From an uncultured Prochlorococcus sp. (GTDB taxonomy: Bacteria; Cyanobacteriota; Cyanobacteriia; PCC-6307; Cyanobiaceae), in assembly GCA_902590355.1 (NCBI GenBank), contig CACIWI010000008.1:1-37950 (forward strand): a stretch of 37,950 bases of DNA. Direction: 5' to 3'. Made by a program: the position numbers and the translations under genes. The notes under the pieces are model-generated. The model did no database searches and had not been told where the DNA came from. It worked only from the letters and a program-made list of their open reading frames with translations. Of the stretch, positions 23,760 to 33,945 are shown in pieces; the first letter of the stretch is position 1, and the number at the start of each line of letters is the position of its first letter.

Positions 23760-25703
23760 ATGGGTGATTTAGCGTATTGGCCTGCAGACAAACCTCTTTC
23801 TAAAAAAAATAAATTTGCCAAAAATAGAGATTTTATTAAGAACCTTGATCATATTGATCAAATTTGGGAAAAATTAAAATTTAAATGTGGTGATACTTTA
23901 GCTGTTTGTGATTTAAGAGGGAAATACAAAGAAAAATTTTCTTATTATGAGCTAGCTGATTTAATAACAAAAGTCTCTTTTTCTTTTGAAAATTATGGTT
24001 TAAGAAAGGGGGATGTAGTTACTGTAATATCTGAAAATTCTCCAAGATGGCTAGTAGTAGATCAAGGCTTAATGCGTTTAGGAGCTATAAATGCAGTTAG
24101 AGGTATTAATTCTCCTTCAGTAGAATTAGACTATATTATTGAGCACTCTAATTCAGTAGGACTAGTAGTTCAATCTAAGGAAATTTGGCAAAAGTTAAAC
24201 AACAAAGAAGAATTAAAAAAAAGACTGAAATTTATAATCAATTTAGAAGATGAACAATTTGAAAGTTTAATAAGTTGGAGTACATTCATAAGTTCAGTAG
24301 AAAAAGAGAATTCACAAAATAATAATCTTGAAAAATTTAATCCAGAAATTGATGACGTCGCTACTATTCTTTACACTTCTGGGACGACCGGAAAACCTAA
24401 AGGTGTGCCTTTGACTCATGCAAATTTTTTACATCAAATAATCAATTTAGCCTATATCGCTGATCCAGAACCAGGGACCTCTGTATTAAGCGTTTTGCCT
24501 ATCTGGCATTCTTATGAGAGAAGTGCTGAATACTTCTTTTTTTCATGCGGTTGTTCTCAATACTATACAATTCCAAAATTTCTTAAAGATGATATTACAC
24601 AAATAAAACCTGTTGTTATGGCTACTGTACCGAGACTATGGGAAGCAATACATGATGGTTTTTTTCAGGCTTTGAAAAAAATGCCTTCCAAAAAGCAAAA
24701 ACTTGTTAAGTTTTTGATAAGTAATAGTTCGGTTTTCAAAAGAAGTCTTAGAAAGATAAGAAATATAGATATAAATCAAATAACTTTTAAATCAAAAATC
24801 CCCTTACTGGTTTCTGTTATTAGCCGATATCCGTTACATAAATTGTCTACTATTTTTTTATGGCCGAATATTCTTAGACAACTATGCGGAGAAAAACTGA
24901 AATTTCCCATTAACGGTGGAGGTGCATTGCCAGAACATGTAGATCTTTTTTTTGAATCTTTAGGTGTAGATGTTTTGGTGGGATATGGACTCACAGAAAC
25001 TAGTCCAGTATTAACTTGTAGGAGAAGAGAATTAAATGTTAGAGGATCATCTGGTCAGCCTCTAGCATTTACTGAAATCAAAATAGTGAATGATGATAAA
25101 AAAAAGATTCTGAAGTTCAGAGAAGTCGGAAAAATTCTTGTTAGGGGGCCGCAAGTAATGAAAGGTTATCTTAATAATGAAATATCTACAAAAGATGTTT
25201 TATCCAAGGATGGTTGGTTTGATACTGGTGATTTAGGTTTTCTAATACCAAATGGTTCTCTCTTTATAACAGGAAGAGCCAAGGATACAATAGTGCTATC
25301 AAGTGGTGAAAATATAGAACCGAATCCACTAGAGACTGAAATCCTTAGTTCTGAATTTATTAATCAGATTCAACTAGTAGGACAAGATAAGAAATGTTTA
25401 ACAGCCCTTGTAGTTCCTAATGTCGAATTGGTTAAAAGCAAGTTTTTGGAAGAAGACCTTTCAAAATTAAACCTGAATAAGAACATTGGTACATTTTTCA
25501 AATCACAAATTAATAATTTGCTTAAAAGTCGATTAGGAGCTAGATCAGAAGAACAAATATTAGATTGTTATTTTGTTGATGCCTTTACTCTAGAAAATGG
25601 TTTGTTAACACAAACTCTTAAACAAAAAAGAAAAGAAATAGAAAAAAAGTATTCATTACATATAGAAAATATGTATGAAAACAAATTTAGTAAGAAAATT
25701 TGA
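23760..25703 (+). CDS. Acyl-ACP synthetase / long-chain acyl-CoA ligase family
   Basis: A 647-residue adenylate-forming enzyme that activates free fatty acids. The ATP loop ILYTSGTTGKPKGVPLTH, the GYGLTETSPV motif, the hinge-side GWFDTGDLG and the GRAKDTIVLSSGENI block appear in order. In cyanobacteria this subfamily is usually the acyl-ACP synthetase Aas (slr1609-like), which recycles fatty acids released from membrane lipids, rather than a true acyl-CoA ligase; ACP use is inferred from lineage. It follows lipB by 27 bp. Confidence 0.9.
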   Translation: MGDLAYWPADKPLSKKNKFAKNRDFIKNLDHIDQIWEKLKFKCGDTLAVCDLRGKYKEKFSYYELADLITKVSFSFENYGLRKGDVVTVISENSPRWLVVDQGLMRLGAINAVRGINSPSVELDYIIEHSNSVGLVVQSKEIWQKLNNKEELKKRLKFIINLEDEQFESLISWSTFISSVEKENSQNNNLEKFNPEIDDVATILYTSGTTGKPKGVPLTHANFLHQIINLAYIADPEPGTSVLSVLPIWHSYERSAEYFFFSCGCSQYYTIPKFLKDDITQIKPVVMATVPRLWEAIHDGFFQALKKMPSKKQKLVKFLISNSSVFKRSLRKIRNIDINQITFKSKIPLLVSVISRYPLHKLSTIFLWPNILRQLCGEKLKFPINGGGALPEHVDLFFESLGVDVLVGYGLTETSPVLTCRRRELNVRGSSGQPLAFTEIKIVNDDKKKILKFREVGKILVRGPQVMKGYLNNEISTKDVLSKDGWFDTGDLGFLIPNGSLFITGRAKDTIVLSSGENIEPNPLETEILSSEFINQIQLVGQDKKCLTALVVPNVELVKSKFLEEDLSKLNLNKNIGTFFKSQINNLLKSRLGARSEEQILDCYFVDAFTLENGLLTQTLKQKRKEIEKKYSLHIENMYENKFSKKI

Positions 25704-25741
25704 TTTGTTCTATATATATTGAAAAGGTAATTTAATTTTTT

Positions 25742-26185
25742 ATGGAAACAAAAAACTCAATATCTATAAAGCGCTCAATAGCTATTAAAGCTGTAGTTAC
25801 ACCAATTTGGAAGGAAGATGCTGAAAAAGAATTAAGTAAAGCAATTTCAAGCATTGATCAGCAATTATCGCAACTGGAGCAGGAGGGCCAGCAAATCGTA
25901 AATAATATTAGATCCCAATCGGTTAATCCCCTAGATCCAAGGGTTCAAGAACAGGTTAGTCAGGTGCAACAACAAGTCGCCGCAAAACGAAATGAAATTG
26001 AAGAACAAAAAAGAAATCTACTTCAACAACAGAGTCAAGTTCGCGAATTAAAAATGGACGAAATTGTTGATCAAGGGCAAGTGGATAGTTTCTGTGATGT
26101 CACTGTGGGAGACAATCTTATTGAAAAAATGCAAGTCTCGATTACGGTTAAAGATGGAGTTATTCAATCTATAGATAATAATTAA
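25742..26185 (+). CDS. YlqD-like coiled-coil protein
   Basis: A 147-residue protein recognised as a YlqD-type family member. The N-terminus (SISIKRSIAIKAVVTPIWKEDA) and C-terminus (FCDVTVGDNLIEKMQVSI) are beta-rich and frame a long Gln/Glu-rich coiled coil at about residues 30-110. No biochemical role is known. It lies between the acyl-activating gene (38-bp gap) and pdhC (218-bp gap that probably holds the pdhC promoter). Confidence 0.8.
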   Translation: METKNSISIKRSIAIKAVVTPIWKEDAEKELSKAISSIDQQLSQLEQEGQQIVNNIRSQSVNPLDPRVQEQVSQVQQQVAAKRNEIEEQKRNLLQQQSQVRELKMDEIVDQGQVDSFCDVTVGDNLIEKMQVSITVKDGVIQSIDNN

Positions 26186-26403
26186 AGAGAAGATTTAGTA
26201 TTTTTGATAAATATAAGTAAATCTTAATTTCGAAAAGTTTTAAATTCTAATCGATCTAAATTATTACTTTCTTAAGTTTTAAGAGTTCCCACTGTTAACA
26301 TGATTTCGTATAATTAAAACAAGAGTTTAAAGGGTTCTTAATCATAAAAACTTTAGTAAGTTTGGTAGAAATCCCTTGAAACTTATGCAATAACAATTTT
26401 CTT

Positions 26404-27771
26404 ATGTCTCACGAAATATTCATGCCTGCCTTGAGTTCTACTATGACAGAGGGCAAGATTGTGGAATGGTTGAAAAATCCAGGAGATAAAGTTGAAAGAG
26501 GTGAATCTGTCTTGGTTGTTGAATCTGACAAGGCAGATATGGATGTTGAATCTTTCCAAGATGGATATCTTGCGGCTGTTTTAATGCCTGCTGGCAGTAC
26601 TGCACCAGTAGGAGAGACTATCGGTCTTATTGTAGAAAATGAGGATGAGATAGCGTCTGTTCAAGAACAAAATAAAGGAAATCAACCCGAAGTTTCAAGT
26701 TCGGATCAACTTGAATTGGTAAGCAATAAAACTGGAGAAAAACCTGTGGTTAAAAGTGAAATTGTTGAAAAACAAGAAAAAGAAGTCGTATTAATGAGTG
26801 AAAAGGCAGCCCCATCTTTTAATAGTGATCAAATAAATGCTGCTACGAGTAATGTTTCTTCGAGGGTGATTGCATCTCCAAGAGCTAAAAAACTTGCCTC
26901 TCAAATGGGTGTTGATTTAGCAAAGGTTCATGGATCAGGCCCTCATGGAAGAATTCAAGCAGATGATATTTTAAAAGCTAATGGCCAGCCAGTCTCTATA
27001 CCATGGATAGGCGAAGGTGGTTCTCCTGCAATTATCCATGGTGTAAATTTGGGAGTTGAAAGTAAACCAGAAGCTTCAGGAAATAGTTTTGGTAATCCCG
27101 GAGAAACAGTTCAGTTTAATACTCTTCAAAAAGCGGTAAATAAAAATATGGAATCTAGTTTAGATGTTCCATGTTTTAGGGTGGGTTACTCCATCAACAC
27201 AGATAAATTAGATAATTTCTATAAAAAAGTAAAACAGAATGGAGTGACTATGACTGCTTTACTTGTTAAAGCAGTTGCAAAGACACTAAAGAAACATCCT
27301 CAAGTTAACTCAAGTTTTTCAGAAAATGGAATTTCTTATCCAGAAAATATAAACATTGCTGTTGCTGTTGCGATGGAAGATGGTGGATTAATAACTCCAG
27401 TTTTAAAAGAACCATGCAACACTGATTTATTTGAATTGTCTAGGGAATGGAAAGATCTCGTAAAAAGATCAAGATCAAAACAATTAGAACCAGATGAATA
27501 CTCAACTGGAACCTTTACTTTATCTAACCTTGGGATGTTTGGAGTTGATAGATTTGACGCAATTCTTCCTCCAGGTACCGGTGCTATTTTAGCCATAGCA
27601 TCATCGAAACCAACCGTTATTGCTAATAGTGATGGTTCAATATCTGTTAAAAAAATAATGCAAGTAAATCTAACAGCTGATCATAGAGTGATCTATGGAG
27701 CTGATGGAGCTTCATTCTTAAAAGACTTGGCTTCCCTAATTGAAGATGAGCCAGAGACTCTTGTCTCCTAA
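26404..27771 (+). CDS. pdhC: Pyruvate dehydrogenase E2, dihydrolipoyl acetyltransferase
   Basis: A 455-residue E2 core subunit that transfers acetyl groups from lipoyl to CoA. The single lipoyl domain (1-77) has its modification site at K43 in ESDKADMDV. A linker leads to the E1/E3-binding domain (about 158-193, SPRAKKLASQMGVDLAKVHG). The catalytic domain ends with DHRVIYGADGASFL, where the usual Asp of DHRxxDG is Tyr, as in plastid and other cyanobacterial E2 proteins. It starts with ATG and is probably monocistronic with queA 6 bp behind. Confidence 0.95.
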   Translation: MSHEIFMPALSSTMTEGKIVEWLKNPGDKVERGESVLVVESDKADMDVESFQDGYLAAVLMPAGSTAPVGETIGLIVENEDEIASVQEQNKGNQPEVSSSDQLELVSNKTGEKPVVKSEIVEKQEKEVVLMSEKAAPSFNSDQINAATSNVSSRVIASPRAKKLASQMGVDLAKVHGSGPHGRIQADDILKANGQPVSIPWIGEGGSPAIIHGVNLGVESKPEASGNSFGNPGETVQFNTLQKAVNKNMESSLDVPCFRVGYSINTDKLDNFYKKVKQNGVTMTALLVKAVAKTLKKHPQVNSSFSENGISYPENINIAVAVAMEDGGLITPVLKEPCNTDLFELSREWKDLVKRSRSKQLEPDEYSTGTFTLSNLGMFGVDRFDAILPPGTGAILAIASSKPTVIANSDGSISVKKIMQVNLTADHRVIYGADGASFLKDLASLIEDEPETLVS

Positions 27772-27777
27772 ATTTAA

Positions 27778-28902
27778 TTGATTTCTCAAATTAATAATGA
27801 AGAAAGAGATTATAAGCTTGAAGCTTATGATTATTTACTTGATCCTTCATTAATTGCTAGTAAACCTTCTGCAATTAGGCATGAATCAAGATTGATGATA
27901 GTTAGAAATAGTGTTTTAGAAGAAGACTGCTTGACTAATAAATTTACCAAGAATCTTTTAGATGAATTTAGAGAAGGGGATCTTGTGGTTGTAAATAATA
28001 CTAAAGTTATGAAAGCTAGGTTAAAGGTTGAATTAGAAAATAAGACATTAGTCGAATTATTAGTTTTAGAAAGATCCCATGAATGTGTTTGGTTATGTTT
28101 GGCAAAACCAGCGAAAAAGTTAAAAATAAATAGAAAATTAAAATTAAAATCACCTTTAGCACAAGATATTAATTTGATTGTTGATGGAGTTGATGAAGAA
28201 ACTGGAGGGAGATTTATTAAATTTCCTGAAAAAATAACTTGTCTCAATTCAATGAATGAACTTCTTGATAAATACGGGGAAATACCTCTCCCTCCTTATA
28301 TAAAAAATTCCGAAGAAGAATCTTTTCATGAAAAAAGTTATCAAACTGAGTATGCAACTAATCCAGGGGCAGTTGCTGCACCAACAGCTGGTTTACACTT
28401 AAGCAAAAGTCTTATTTCCAATCTAAAAAAAAAAGGAGTAATAATCTTACCGATAACTTTGCACGTGGGTTATGGAACATTCAAACCAATTGATCAAGAA
28501 GATTTAAGTAACTTAAAACTTCATAAAGAATGGGTAAGTGTTAATAAGGAAGTAGTGGAGGAAATAAAAAGAATAAAGAAAACAGATAGAAAAATAATTG
28601 CTATTGGTACAACCAGCGTAAGAGCTCTTGAAAGTTGTTATTCTCACGAAATCAATGACTTTATCCCCATAGCTAAATACGTAGATTTAGTAATTAAGCC
28701 AGGTTATAAATTTAAGGTAGTTGATGGATTATTGACTAATTTTCATCTCCCTAAAAGTTCATTATTACTTTTAGTAAGTGCAATGATTGGTAGAGAAAGA
28801 TTATTATATTTGTATAAAAAAGCCATAAAAGAAAAATTTAGATTCTTCTCTTATGGCGATGCGATGTATATTTCACCAGATTCACTACTGGAGAAAAAAT
28901 AG
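27778..28902 (+). CDS. queA: S-adenosylmethionine:tRNA ribosyltransferase-isomerase
   Basis: A 374-residue QueA, which adds the ribosyl part of SAM to preQ1 in tRNA to form epoxyqueuosine. The opening YDYLLDPSLIASKPSAIRHESRL, GDLVVVNNTKVMKARL, PGAVAAPTAGLHLS, LHVGYGTFKP and NFHLPKSSLL are family blocks. The start is TTG, with no ATG available before the conserved region. It lies 6 bp after pdhC and converges with cysK with only 2 bp between the stops. Confidence 0.95.
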   Translation: MISQINNEERDYKLEAYDYLLDPSLIASKPSAIRHESRLMIVRNSVLEEDCLTNKFTKNLLDEFREGDLVVVNNTKVMKARLKVELENKTLVELLVLERSHECVWLCLAKPAKKLKINRKLKLKSPLAQDINLIVDGVDEETGGRFIKFPEKITCLNSMNELLDKYGEIPLPPYIKNSEEESFHEKSYQTEYATNPGAVAAPTAGLHLSKSLISNLKKKGVIILPITLHVGYGTFKPIDQEDLSNLKLHKEWVSVNKEVVEEIKRIKKTDRKIIAIGTTSVRALESCYSHEINDFIPIAKYVDLVIKPGYKFKVVDGLLTNFHLPKSSLLLLVSAMIGRERLLYLYKKAIKEKFRFFSYGDAMYISPDSLLEKK

Positions 28903-28904
28903 AT

Positions 28905-29891
28905 TTAGGCTTTGACTGGTTCTTGAATGATTCCGCTTGGAACTTCAGTAAACATAATTGATGATAAATACCTCTCTGCTAAATCAGGTAGAACAACTAC
29001 AATTGTCTTCCCAGCATACTCATCTTGTTCCGCTAATCTAACAGCGGCAGCAGCGGCAGCCCCACAGGATATTCCTACTAATAGACCTTCCTCTTTAGCT
29101 AACCTAAGAGCCATCTCTATTGATTCGTCATTTGTTACTTGTTCAACCTTGTCAACAATCGATAAGTCAAGGTTCTTAGGAATAAATCCTGCTCCAATTC
29201 CTTGAATTTTATGTGGTCCGGATTTAACCTCTTCTCCATTCATTGTCTGTGTAATAACAGGACTGTGTGATGGTTCTACAGCTACAGAAGTAATATTCTT
29301 GCCCTTCTCTTGCTTAATGTATCTTGAAACTCCTGTAATTGTGCCGCCAGTTCCAACCCCTGCAACTAGGACATCAATTTCACCATCGCAATCATCCCAG
29401 ATTTCTGGTCCAGTAGTTTTGAAATGAATTTCAGGGTTTGCAGGATTATCAAATTGTCCTGGCATAAAATATTGAGATGGATTACTTTCTGCAATTTCTT
29501 TAGCCTTAGCTATTGCTCCAGGCATACCTTTTGATGCCTCTGTTAAAACAATTTCAGCACCCAAAACTGCCATAACCCTTCTTCTTTCAATTGACATGGA
29601 TTCTGGCATTGTAAGGATGAGCTTATAACCTCTTGCTGAAGCAGTAAAGGCTAGAGCAATTCCTGTATTACCAGAAGTTGGCTCAACGATAGTTTTGTCT
29701 TTTGTAAGCTTCCCACTTTTCTCTGCATCCCAGATCATGTTTGCGCCAATCCTACATTTGACACTATAAGCAGGGTTTCTACCTTCAATTTTTGCAAGTA
29801 CTGTAGCTTTCGCATTTTTAGTAATTGATTTTAGTTTTACTAATGGAGTGTTTCCAATAGCAAAACTGTTGTCCTCATAAATTTTTGCCAT
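28905..29891 (-). CDS. cysK: O-acetylserine sulfhydrylase (cysteine synthase A)
   Basis: A 328-residue PLP enzyme that makes cysteine from O-acetylserine and sulfide. The PLP lysine is K45 in [10 protein letters not shown], the substrate loop is [13 protein letters not shown], and [16 protein letters not shown] binds the cofactor phosphate. The sequence is a canonical CysK with normal length. It is the last gene of a sulfur block on this strand, 84 bp after the long cystathionine-synthase-like gene. Confidence 0.95.
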   Translation of the reverse strand: MAKIYEDNSFAIGNTPLVKLKSITKNAKATVLAKIEGRNPAYSVKCRIGANMIWDAEKSGKLTKDKTIVEPTSGNTGIALAFTASARGYKLILTMPESMSIERRRVMAVLGAEIVLTEASKGMPGAIAKAKEIAESNPSQYFMPGQFDNPANPEIHFKTTGPEIWDDCDGEIDVLVAGVGTGGTITGVSRYIKQEKGKNITSVAVEPSHSPVITQTMNGEEVKSGPHKIQGIGAGFIPKNLDLSIVDKVEQVTNDESIEMALRLAKEEGLLVGISCGAAAAAAVRLAEQDEYAGKTIVVVLPDLAERYLSSIMFTEVPSGIIQEPVKA

Positions 29892-29975
29892 TTATATATT
29901 GAGAAAATATATTTTAATACTAACTATTATTCAGAAAAAGAGTATATAAGTTTCTATACGGTAAATACTAGGAAT

Positions 29976-31445
29976 TTAGAAATTATTTAGTGCTTCAGCA
30001 AAGGTTTTCCATAATTGATCTTGGTCTTCTAATCCAACTGATACTCTAATAAGATGCGATGGTATACCAAAACTTTCAGCCCAATCCAACTCGTCATAAT
30101 GAGCTAGTAAAACATAAGGACAAACTAGAGTAAACTTTGTACCTAAACTTGGTCCTTTAGATACTTGTAGAGAATCATAAAAATTTTTAGCTTTGTTCAA
30201 TCCTCCAGTTAATTCAAACGATAATAAGCAGCCGTATCCTCCATCAGAAGTGAGTAAAGAATGAAAGTTTGGACAATTTTCAGGATGGAAAATATTTTTA
30301 ATCCCGCTATGGGTCTCTAATCTTTTTTTTAATTCTAAACATGCTTTATTTTGTTCAAAAACTCTTTCATTTACATCTCTACTAACCTTCTCTAGATAAA
30401 CTATATCTCCATCGGAAAGTGTTGGAATACTAATCTCGTTTAATACATTTCTAAACTGGTCAATCCATTTGCTTTTTGGATTTAGTATTAGTGATCCGGC
30501 AAGAATATCACCACTACCTGAAAAAATTTTTGTAAGTGAAGTAAAAACTATATCTGCATGTTCTAGGGAATTTATATTTAAATTGGACCCAATTGTATCG
30601 TCAACAATTAAAGGAATATTAAGCTTTTTTGCAATTTTTGAAATTTTTTTAATGTTTACACATTTGAGCATTGGATTACTTGGAAGTTCAATAATTAATG
30701 CTGATGGATTTATTCTTTTTATTTCTAATTCAATATCCGCGCAATTTTCTTCTGTAATTAACTTTGCTCCGTGAAAGATTTTCATTGGTAATTTAAGTAC
30801 ATCTACATATGGAAACCCAACTTGGAGTGTTGGTTTAGCTGGAAATAATTTATATATGATTTCTAATGATGTATGCAATGCAGACATTCCAGATGAAGTT
30901 AAGTGAATATCATTAGAGTTAATTTTTGTAGGTTTAGAAATTCTATTTTTTATTCTTTGAGAACATTCATTTACGTAAGACTTTGGAGGGCAATCTTCAA
31001 GACCTAGTTCTATAGCAGCAGCCCTTGAAGATAAACCAAGACCAGTATGTTGCCAAAAAGATTTTGCATAAATACTTCCTTCTTTTTCAGTTATTAAGAA
31101 AGCTAAATTATCTCTTTTTTTTACAAATGAGAATTGTTCAGAAGTATTTCTATCAATGTATTTTTTAGCTTTAAAAGCTATACTTTCATTCGGATATGGC
31201 CAGATACTTTTATTATTGTAGTAATTTTCCTTTTTTACTTTTTTGCATAATCTTTTCACTATGGGGTTTAGCCCGAATCTTGGGTAAATGGACTTTAATA
31301 AATTCATGCATTCTTGATTTTTTTCCTCGTAATTTATTACATCATTCCAAGTTGGTAATGCTACAGAAACAGCATGAATACTATCAGGAATAGAATATCC
31401 CAACTCTAAATTTTTCCATATAGGGTTTTTAATTAAATCTCTCAA
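29976..31445 (-). CDS. Cys/Met-metabolism PLP enzyme, long cystathionine gamma-synthase-like
   Basis: A 489-residue fold-type I PLP enzyme, about 100 residues longer than ordinary MetB. The extra N-terminal 120 residues (MRDLIKNPIWKNLELGYSIP onward) and the SGMSALHTSLEI substrate region resemble the longer, fungal-type cystathionine gamma-synthases. The PLP lysine lies in FTSLTKIFSGSGDILAG near residue 310. It starts with TTG 3 bp after the 387-residue paralogue, so the two are one operon. Likely role: joining an activated homoserine to cysteine on the way to methionine; reaction inferred. Confidence 0.85.
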   Translation of the reverse strand: MRDLIKNPIWKNLELGYSIPDSIHAVSVALPTWNDVINYEEKNQECMNLLKSIYPRFGLNPIVKRLCKKVKKENYYNNKSIWPYPNESIAFKAKKYIDRNTSEQFSFVKKRDNLAFLITEKEGSIYAKSFWQHTGLGLSSRAAAIELGLEDCPPKSYVNECSQRIKNRISKPTKINSNDIHLTSSGMSALHTSLEIIYKLFPAKPTLQVGFPYVDVLKLPMKIFHGAKLITEENCADIELEIKRINPSALIIELPSNPMLKCVNIKKISKIAKKLNIPLIVDDTIGSNLNINSLEHADIVFTSLTKIFSGSGDILAGSLILNPKSKWIDQFRNVLNEISIPTLSDGDIVYLEKVSRDVNERVFEQNKACLELKKRLETHSGIKNIFHPENCPNFHSLLTSDGGYGCLLSFELTGGLNKAKNFYDSLQVSKGPSLGTKFTLVCPYVLLAHYDELDWAESFGIPSHLIRVSVGLEDQDQLWKTFAEALNNF

Positions 31446-31448
31446 TTT

Positions 31449-32612
31449 TCAGAATTTATTTAAAGCAGATAATATGTCTGAGATTAAATCGTTTGTTTCT
31501 TCACATCCAATCGATAATCTGACAAGATTGTCATCTATCCCTAAAAGATTTTTTGTTTTGTCATCAACAGAAGCATGAGTCATTGTTGCGGGGTGACAAA
31601 TTAAACTTTCAACTCCTCCAAGGCTTTCTGCTAGTGAGAAATATTTGAGAGATTTGCAAAATTTAAAAGTATCCTCTTTTTTAAGATTTAATTTTATGGT
31701 GATCATCGAACCTCCAGATCTCATTTGCGATTTTGCTAAATTAAATTGCGGATGTTTTTGATTAAAAGGATAAATTACTTTACTAATTATTTTATGATCT
31801 TCTAATTCTTCAGAAATTAATTTTGCACTTTGCGTTTGTTGTTCGATTCTTAAAGGAAGAGTTTTTACGCCTCTCGTAATGAGCCAACTATCAAAAGGGG
31901 ATGGTTGAAGCCCAAGAGCTTTTTGAGAGAAAAGCATCTTACTATTCCATACCTCATTATTTGTCAGCACTGCTCCACCAAGTGCATCACTATGTCCATT
32001 AATGAATTTTGTTGTGCTTACGAGTGATAGTGTTGCGCCAAGATCCAATGGTTTTTGAATAAGTGCCGTAGAAAAGGTATTGTCTAAAACTACTGGGATT
32101 TGCAGTTTATTCGCTTCATCACAAATCGCTTTAATATCCAGTACCTTCAAAAGTGGATTAGTTGGACTTTCAAGCCAAATCAAGGTTGGCTCGAAGTTTG
32201 AAATCTTTTTGATATTATTTTCGTTTGTAAAATCTGTGTATAAAACTTCTAGTCCAAATTTCTTAAAAACTTTTTCGAACATCCTCACTGTACAACCATA
32301 GAGATTTGACTCGCAGAGTATCTTGTCACCTGAATTTAGTGTTGATGTAATTGCTGTTACCGCGCTAATTCCAGATCCAAAAACTGTACAGTATTTAGAA
32401 TCTTCTATTGATTTAAGGACGTTTTCTAGAATTTTAAAGTTGGGATTGCCTGATCTGGTGTAGTCGAAATTATCTTTATTTCCATGTTTGAAAGTAGATG
32501 TAGAAAAAATAGGAGGCATAACGCATCCAGTTTCTTCTGCAAATGTTTCCCCATGATGAATGGATAGGGTCTTAAATCCTGGCTTTTTTATATTATTTTC
32601 CTTATTCCCCAT
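31449..32612 (-). CDS. Cystathionine gamma-synthase/lyase family PLP enzyme
   Basis: A 387-residue fold-type I PLP enzyme of normal family length. YTRSGNPNFKILE, SGISAVTAITSTLNSGD, LDNTFSTALIQKPLDLGA and the PLP lysine in STTKFINGHSDALGGAV near residue 210 are in the expected order, and the C-terminal LVRLSIGCEETNDLI is conserved. Synthase, lyase and O-acetylhomoserine-type activities cannot be separated by eye. Sitting in front of a second, longer paralogue suggests a split of labour between methionine synthesis and its reversal. Confidence 0.9.
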   Translation of the reverse strand: MGNKENNIKKPGFKTLSIHHGETFAEETGCVMPPIFSTSTFKHGNKDNFDYTRSGNPNFKILENVLKSIEDSKYCTVFGSGISAVTAITSTLNSGDKILCESNLYGCTVRMFEKVFKKFGLEVLYTDFTNENNIKKISNFEPTLIWLESPTNPLLKVLDIKAICDEANKLQIPVVLDNTFSTALIQKPLDLGATLSLVSTTKFINGHSDALGGAVLTNNEVWNSKMLFSQKALGLQPSPFDSWLITRGVKTLPLRIEQQTQSAKLISEELEDHKIISKVIYPFNQKHPQFNLAKSQMRSGGSMITIKLNLKKEDTFKFCKSLKYFSLAESLGGVESLICHPATMTHASVDDKTKNLLGIDDNLVRLSIGCEETNDLISDILSALNKF

Positions 32613-32638
32613 TATTTTTAAAAATAAGAATTAAATCA

Positions 32639-32667
32639 AAATCTCTCCTTTTTTAAAAGAGAGATTT
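32639..32667 (-). terminator. Hairpin terminator downstream of rpsD
   Basis: AAATCTCTC pairs with GAGAGATTT, extended inward by TTTT/AAAA past one bulged C, giving a stem of about 13 pairs. It lies 23 bp after the rpsD stop and 27 bp before the next - strand gene, followed by TTTTGATTT on that strand. It separates ribosomal protein expression from the sulfur operon. Confidence 0.6.
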
Positions 32668-32689
32668 AAAAATCCAAAGAAAAGTAATA

Positions 32690-33298
32690 TTAAACTTTTC
32701 TTGAATAATATTCAACAACTAGCAGTTCGTTTATTTCAAGAGCCACCCACTCTCTATCGCATTTCCCATTTATTTTTCCCGTTAATTTAGGTTTGTCTAA
32801 ATCAAGATGAGGTGGGACATTTGCTAATCCAGGGAATTCTATATTACCCTCTACAAGTTTTTTGCTTGCTTTGTTTTCTTTAATTCCGATTACATCGCCT
32901 GATTTACATTGATAACCAGCAATATCAAGAACCTTTCCATTAACGGTTACATGGCCATGATTTACTAATTGTCTTGAGCCTGGAATAGTACCTCCAAAAC
33001 CTAATCTAAAACAAACATTATCAAGTCTGTTTTCTAAAAGTCTTAGTAGGTTAGTTCCTGTAGATCCCTCTTGTGCTCTAGCTTTTTTTACATAACGTAC
33101 TAGTTGTTTTTCAGAAACTCCATAATTAAACCTAAGTTTCTGCTTTTCTTCTAGACGAATTGCATATTCTGATCGCTTGCGACGGGCTTGGCCGTGCTGA
33201 CCTGGAGGATTAGACTTCTTTGAAGCTTTCCTGGTGAGACCTGGTAGTTCTCCCAAGCGACGCGTAACCCTTAATCTGGGGCCGCGGTATCTTGACAT
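32690..33298 (-). CDS. rpsD: 30S ribosomal protein S4
   Basis: A 202-residue uS4, a primary 16S rRNA binding protein that nucleates 30S assembly. It opens with the canonical [20 protein letters not shown], includes [20 protein letters not shown], and has an S4 RNA-binding domain at about residues 90-150 ([20 protein letters not shown] to [10 protein letters not shown]). Codon usage is slightly richer in GC at the 5' end, as for other ribosomal genes. It diverges from yidD across 95 bp and is followed by a hairpin. Confidence 0.98.
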   Translation of the reverse strand: MSRYRGPRLRVTRRLGELPGLTRKASKKSNPPGQHGQARRKRSEYAIRLEEKQKLRFNYGVSEKQLVRYVKKARAQEGSTGTNLLRLLENRLDNVCFRLGFGGTIPGSRQLVNHGHVTVNGKVLDIAGYQCKSGDVIGIKENKASKKLVEGNIEFPGLANVPPHLDLDKPKLTGKINGKCDREWVALEINELLVVEYYSRKV

Positions 33299-33393
33299 AA
33301 TGTTAAATTAAATAGAAATTTGCAATAAATTGGATAATTGATTAAATTCAATTAAACTAATTACTACCGGAATTTTTATTTTACATCATTAAA

Positions 33394-33630
33394 GTGTTCA
33401 AAACTATCAATAAATCAATAACTTCTATACTTCTTTTTTTGATTTCATTTTATAAAAAGTGGTTTTCTCCTTTTTTCGGACCAAGATGCAGATTTATTCC
33501 AAGTTGCAGCTCTTATGGATATGAGGCAATTACTAGACATGGTCCTTGGAAGGGAGGGTGGTTAACTTTAAGAAGATTAAGCAGATGTCATCCCTTAACT
33601 CCCTGTGGATGTGACCCTGTGCCTGACTAA
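33394..33630 (+). CDS. yidD: Membrane protein insertion efficiency factor YidD
   Basis: A 78-residue YidD, a small membrane-associated protein thought to help YidC insert membrane proteins. An N-terminal hydrophobic or amphipathic helix precedes the signature [20 protein letters not shown] and ends [15 protein letters not shown] then CGCDPVPD. Conserved Cys residues are all present. The start is GTG. It is the first of a + strand run ending with murE and the SDR gene. Confidence 0.93.
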   Translation: MFKTINKSITSILLFLISFYKKWFSPFFGPRCRFIPSCSSYGYEAITRHGPWKGGWLTLRRLSRCHPLTPCGCDPVPD

Positions 33631-33634
33631 ATGA

Positions 33635-33937
33635 ATGAAAATATTTATTTTTGTTAGGCAAGGATGTTGCCTTTGTGATTCATTAAAAAACAAACTGGCA
33701 AAAATAAATCTTAATGAGTTATTCCCTAATCTAGAGGAGCTTAAAGAAATTGATATTGATAGGTTCGATTTATATAAAGATAAATATAAAAAATATGACT
33801 ATGAAGTACCTGTCATTGCTGTTGAAGGAATTAGGTCCGAGGAGATTATAGAATTGCCTCGCATTTCTCCAAGATTAAAAGATGATCAATTAAAGAATTG
33901 GTTTCAAAAAAATATTAGTACCATTCTGGAGAAATAA
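33635..33937 (+). CDS. Glutaredoxin-like protein (DUF836 type)
   Basis: A 100-residue thioredoxin-fold protein. The N-terminal strand leads into RQGCCLCDSLKNKLAKI, a CxxC-like site (C-L-C preceded by Cys), and EVPVIAVEG supplies the cis-Pro loop. This matches DUF836 glutaredoxin-like proteins, whose targets are mostly unknown. It lies 4 bp after yidD and 8 bp before murE, so it is in the same operon. Confidence 0.85.
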   Translation: MKIFIFVRQGCCLCDSLKNKLAKINLNELFPNLEELKEIDIDRFDLYKDKYKKYDYEVPVIAVEGIRSEEIIELPRISPRLKDDQLKNWFQKNISTILEK

Positions 33938-33945
33938 TTATTTAT

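Noticed and set aside
26186-26403. Possible small RNA of the Yfr type in the 218-bp gap before pdhC
   Set aside because: No GGAAACA-type repeats or stable hairpin with a T-run were seen; probably only the pdhC promoter.
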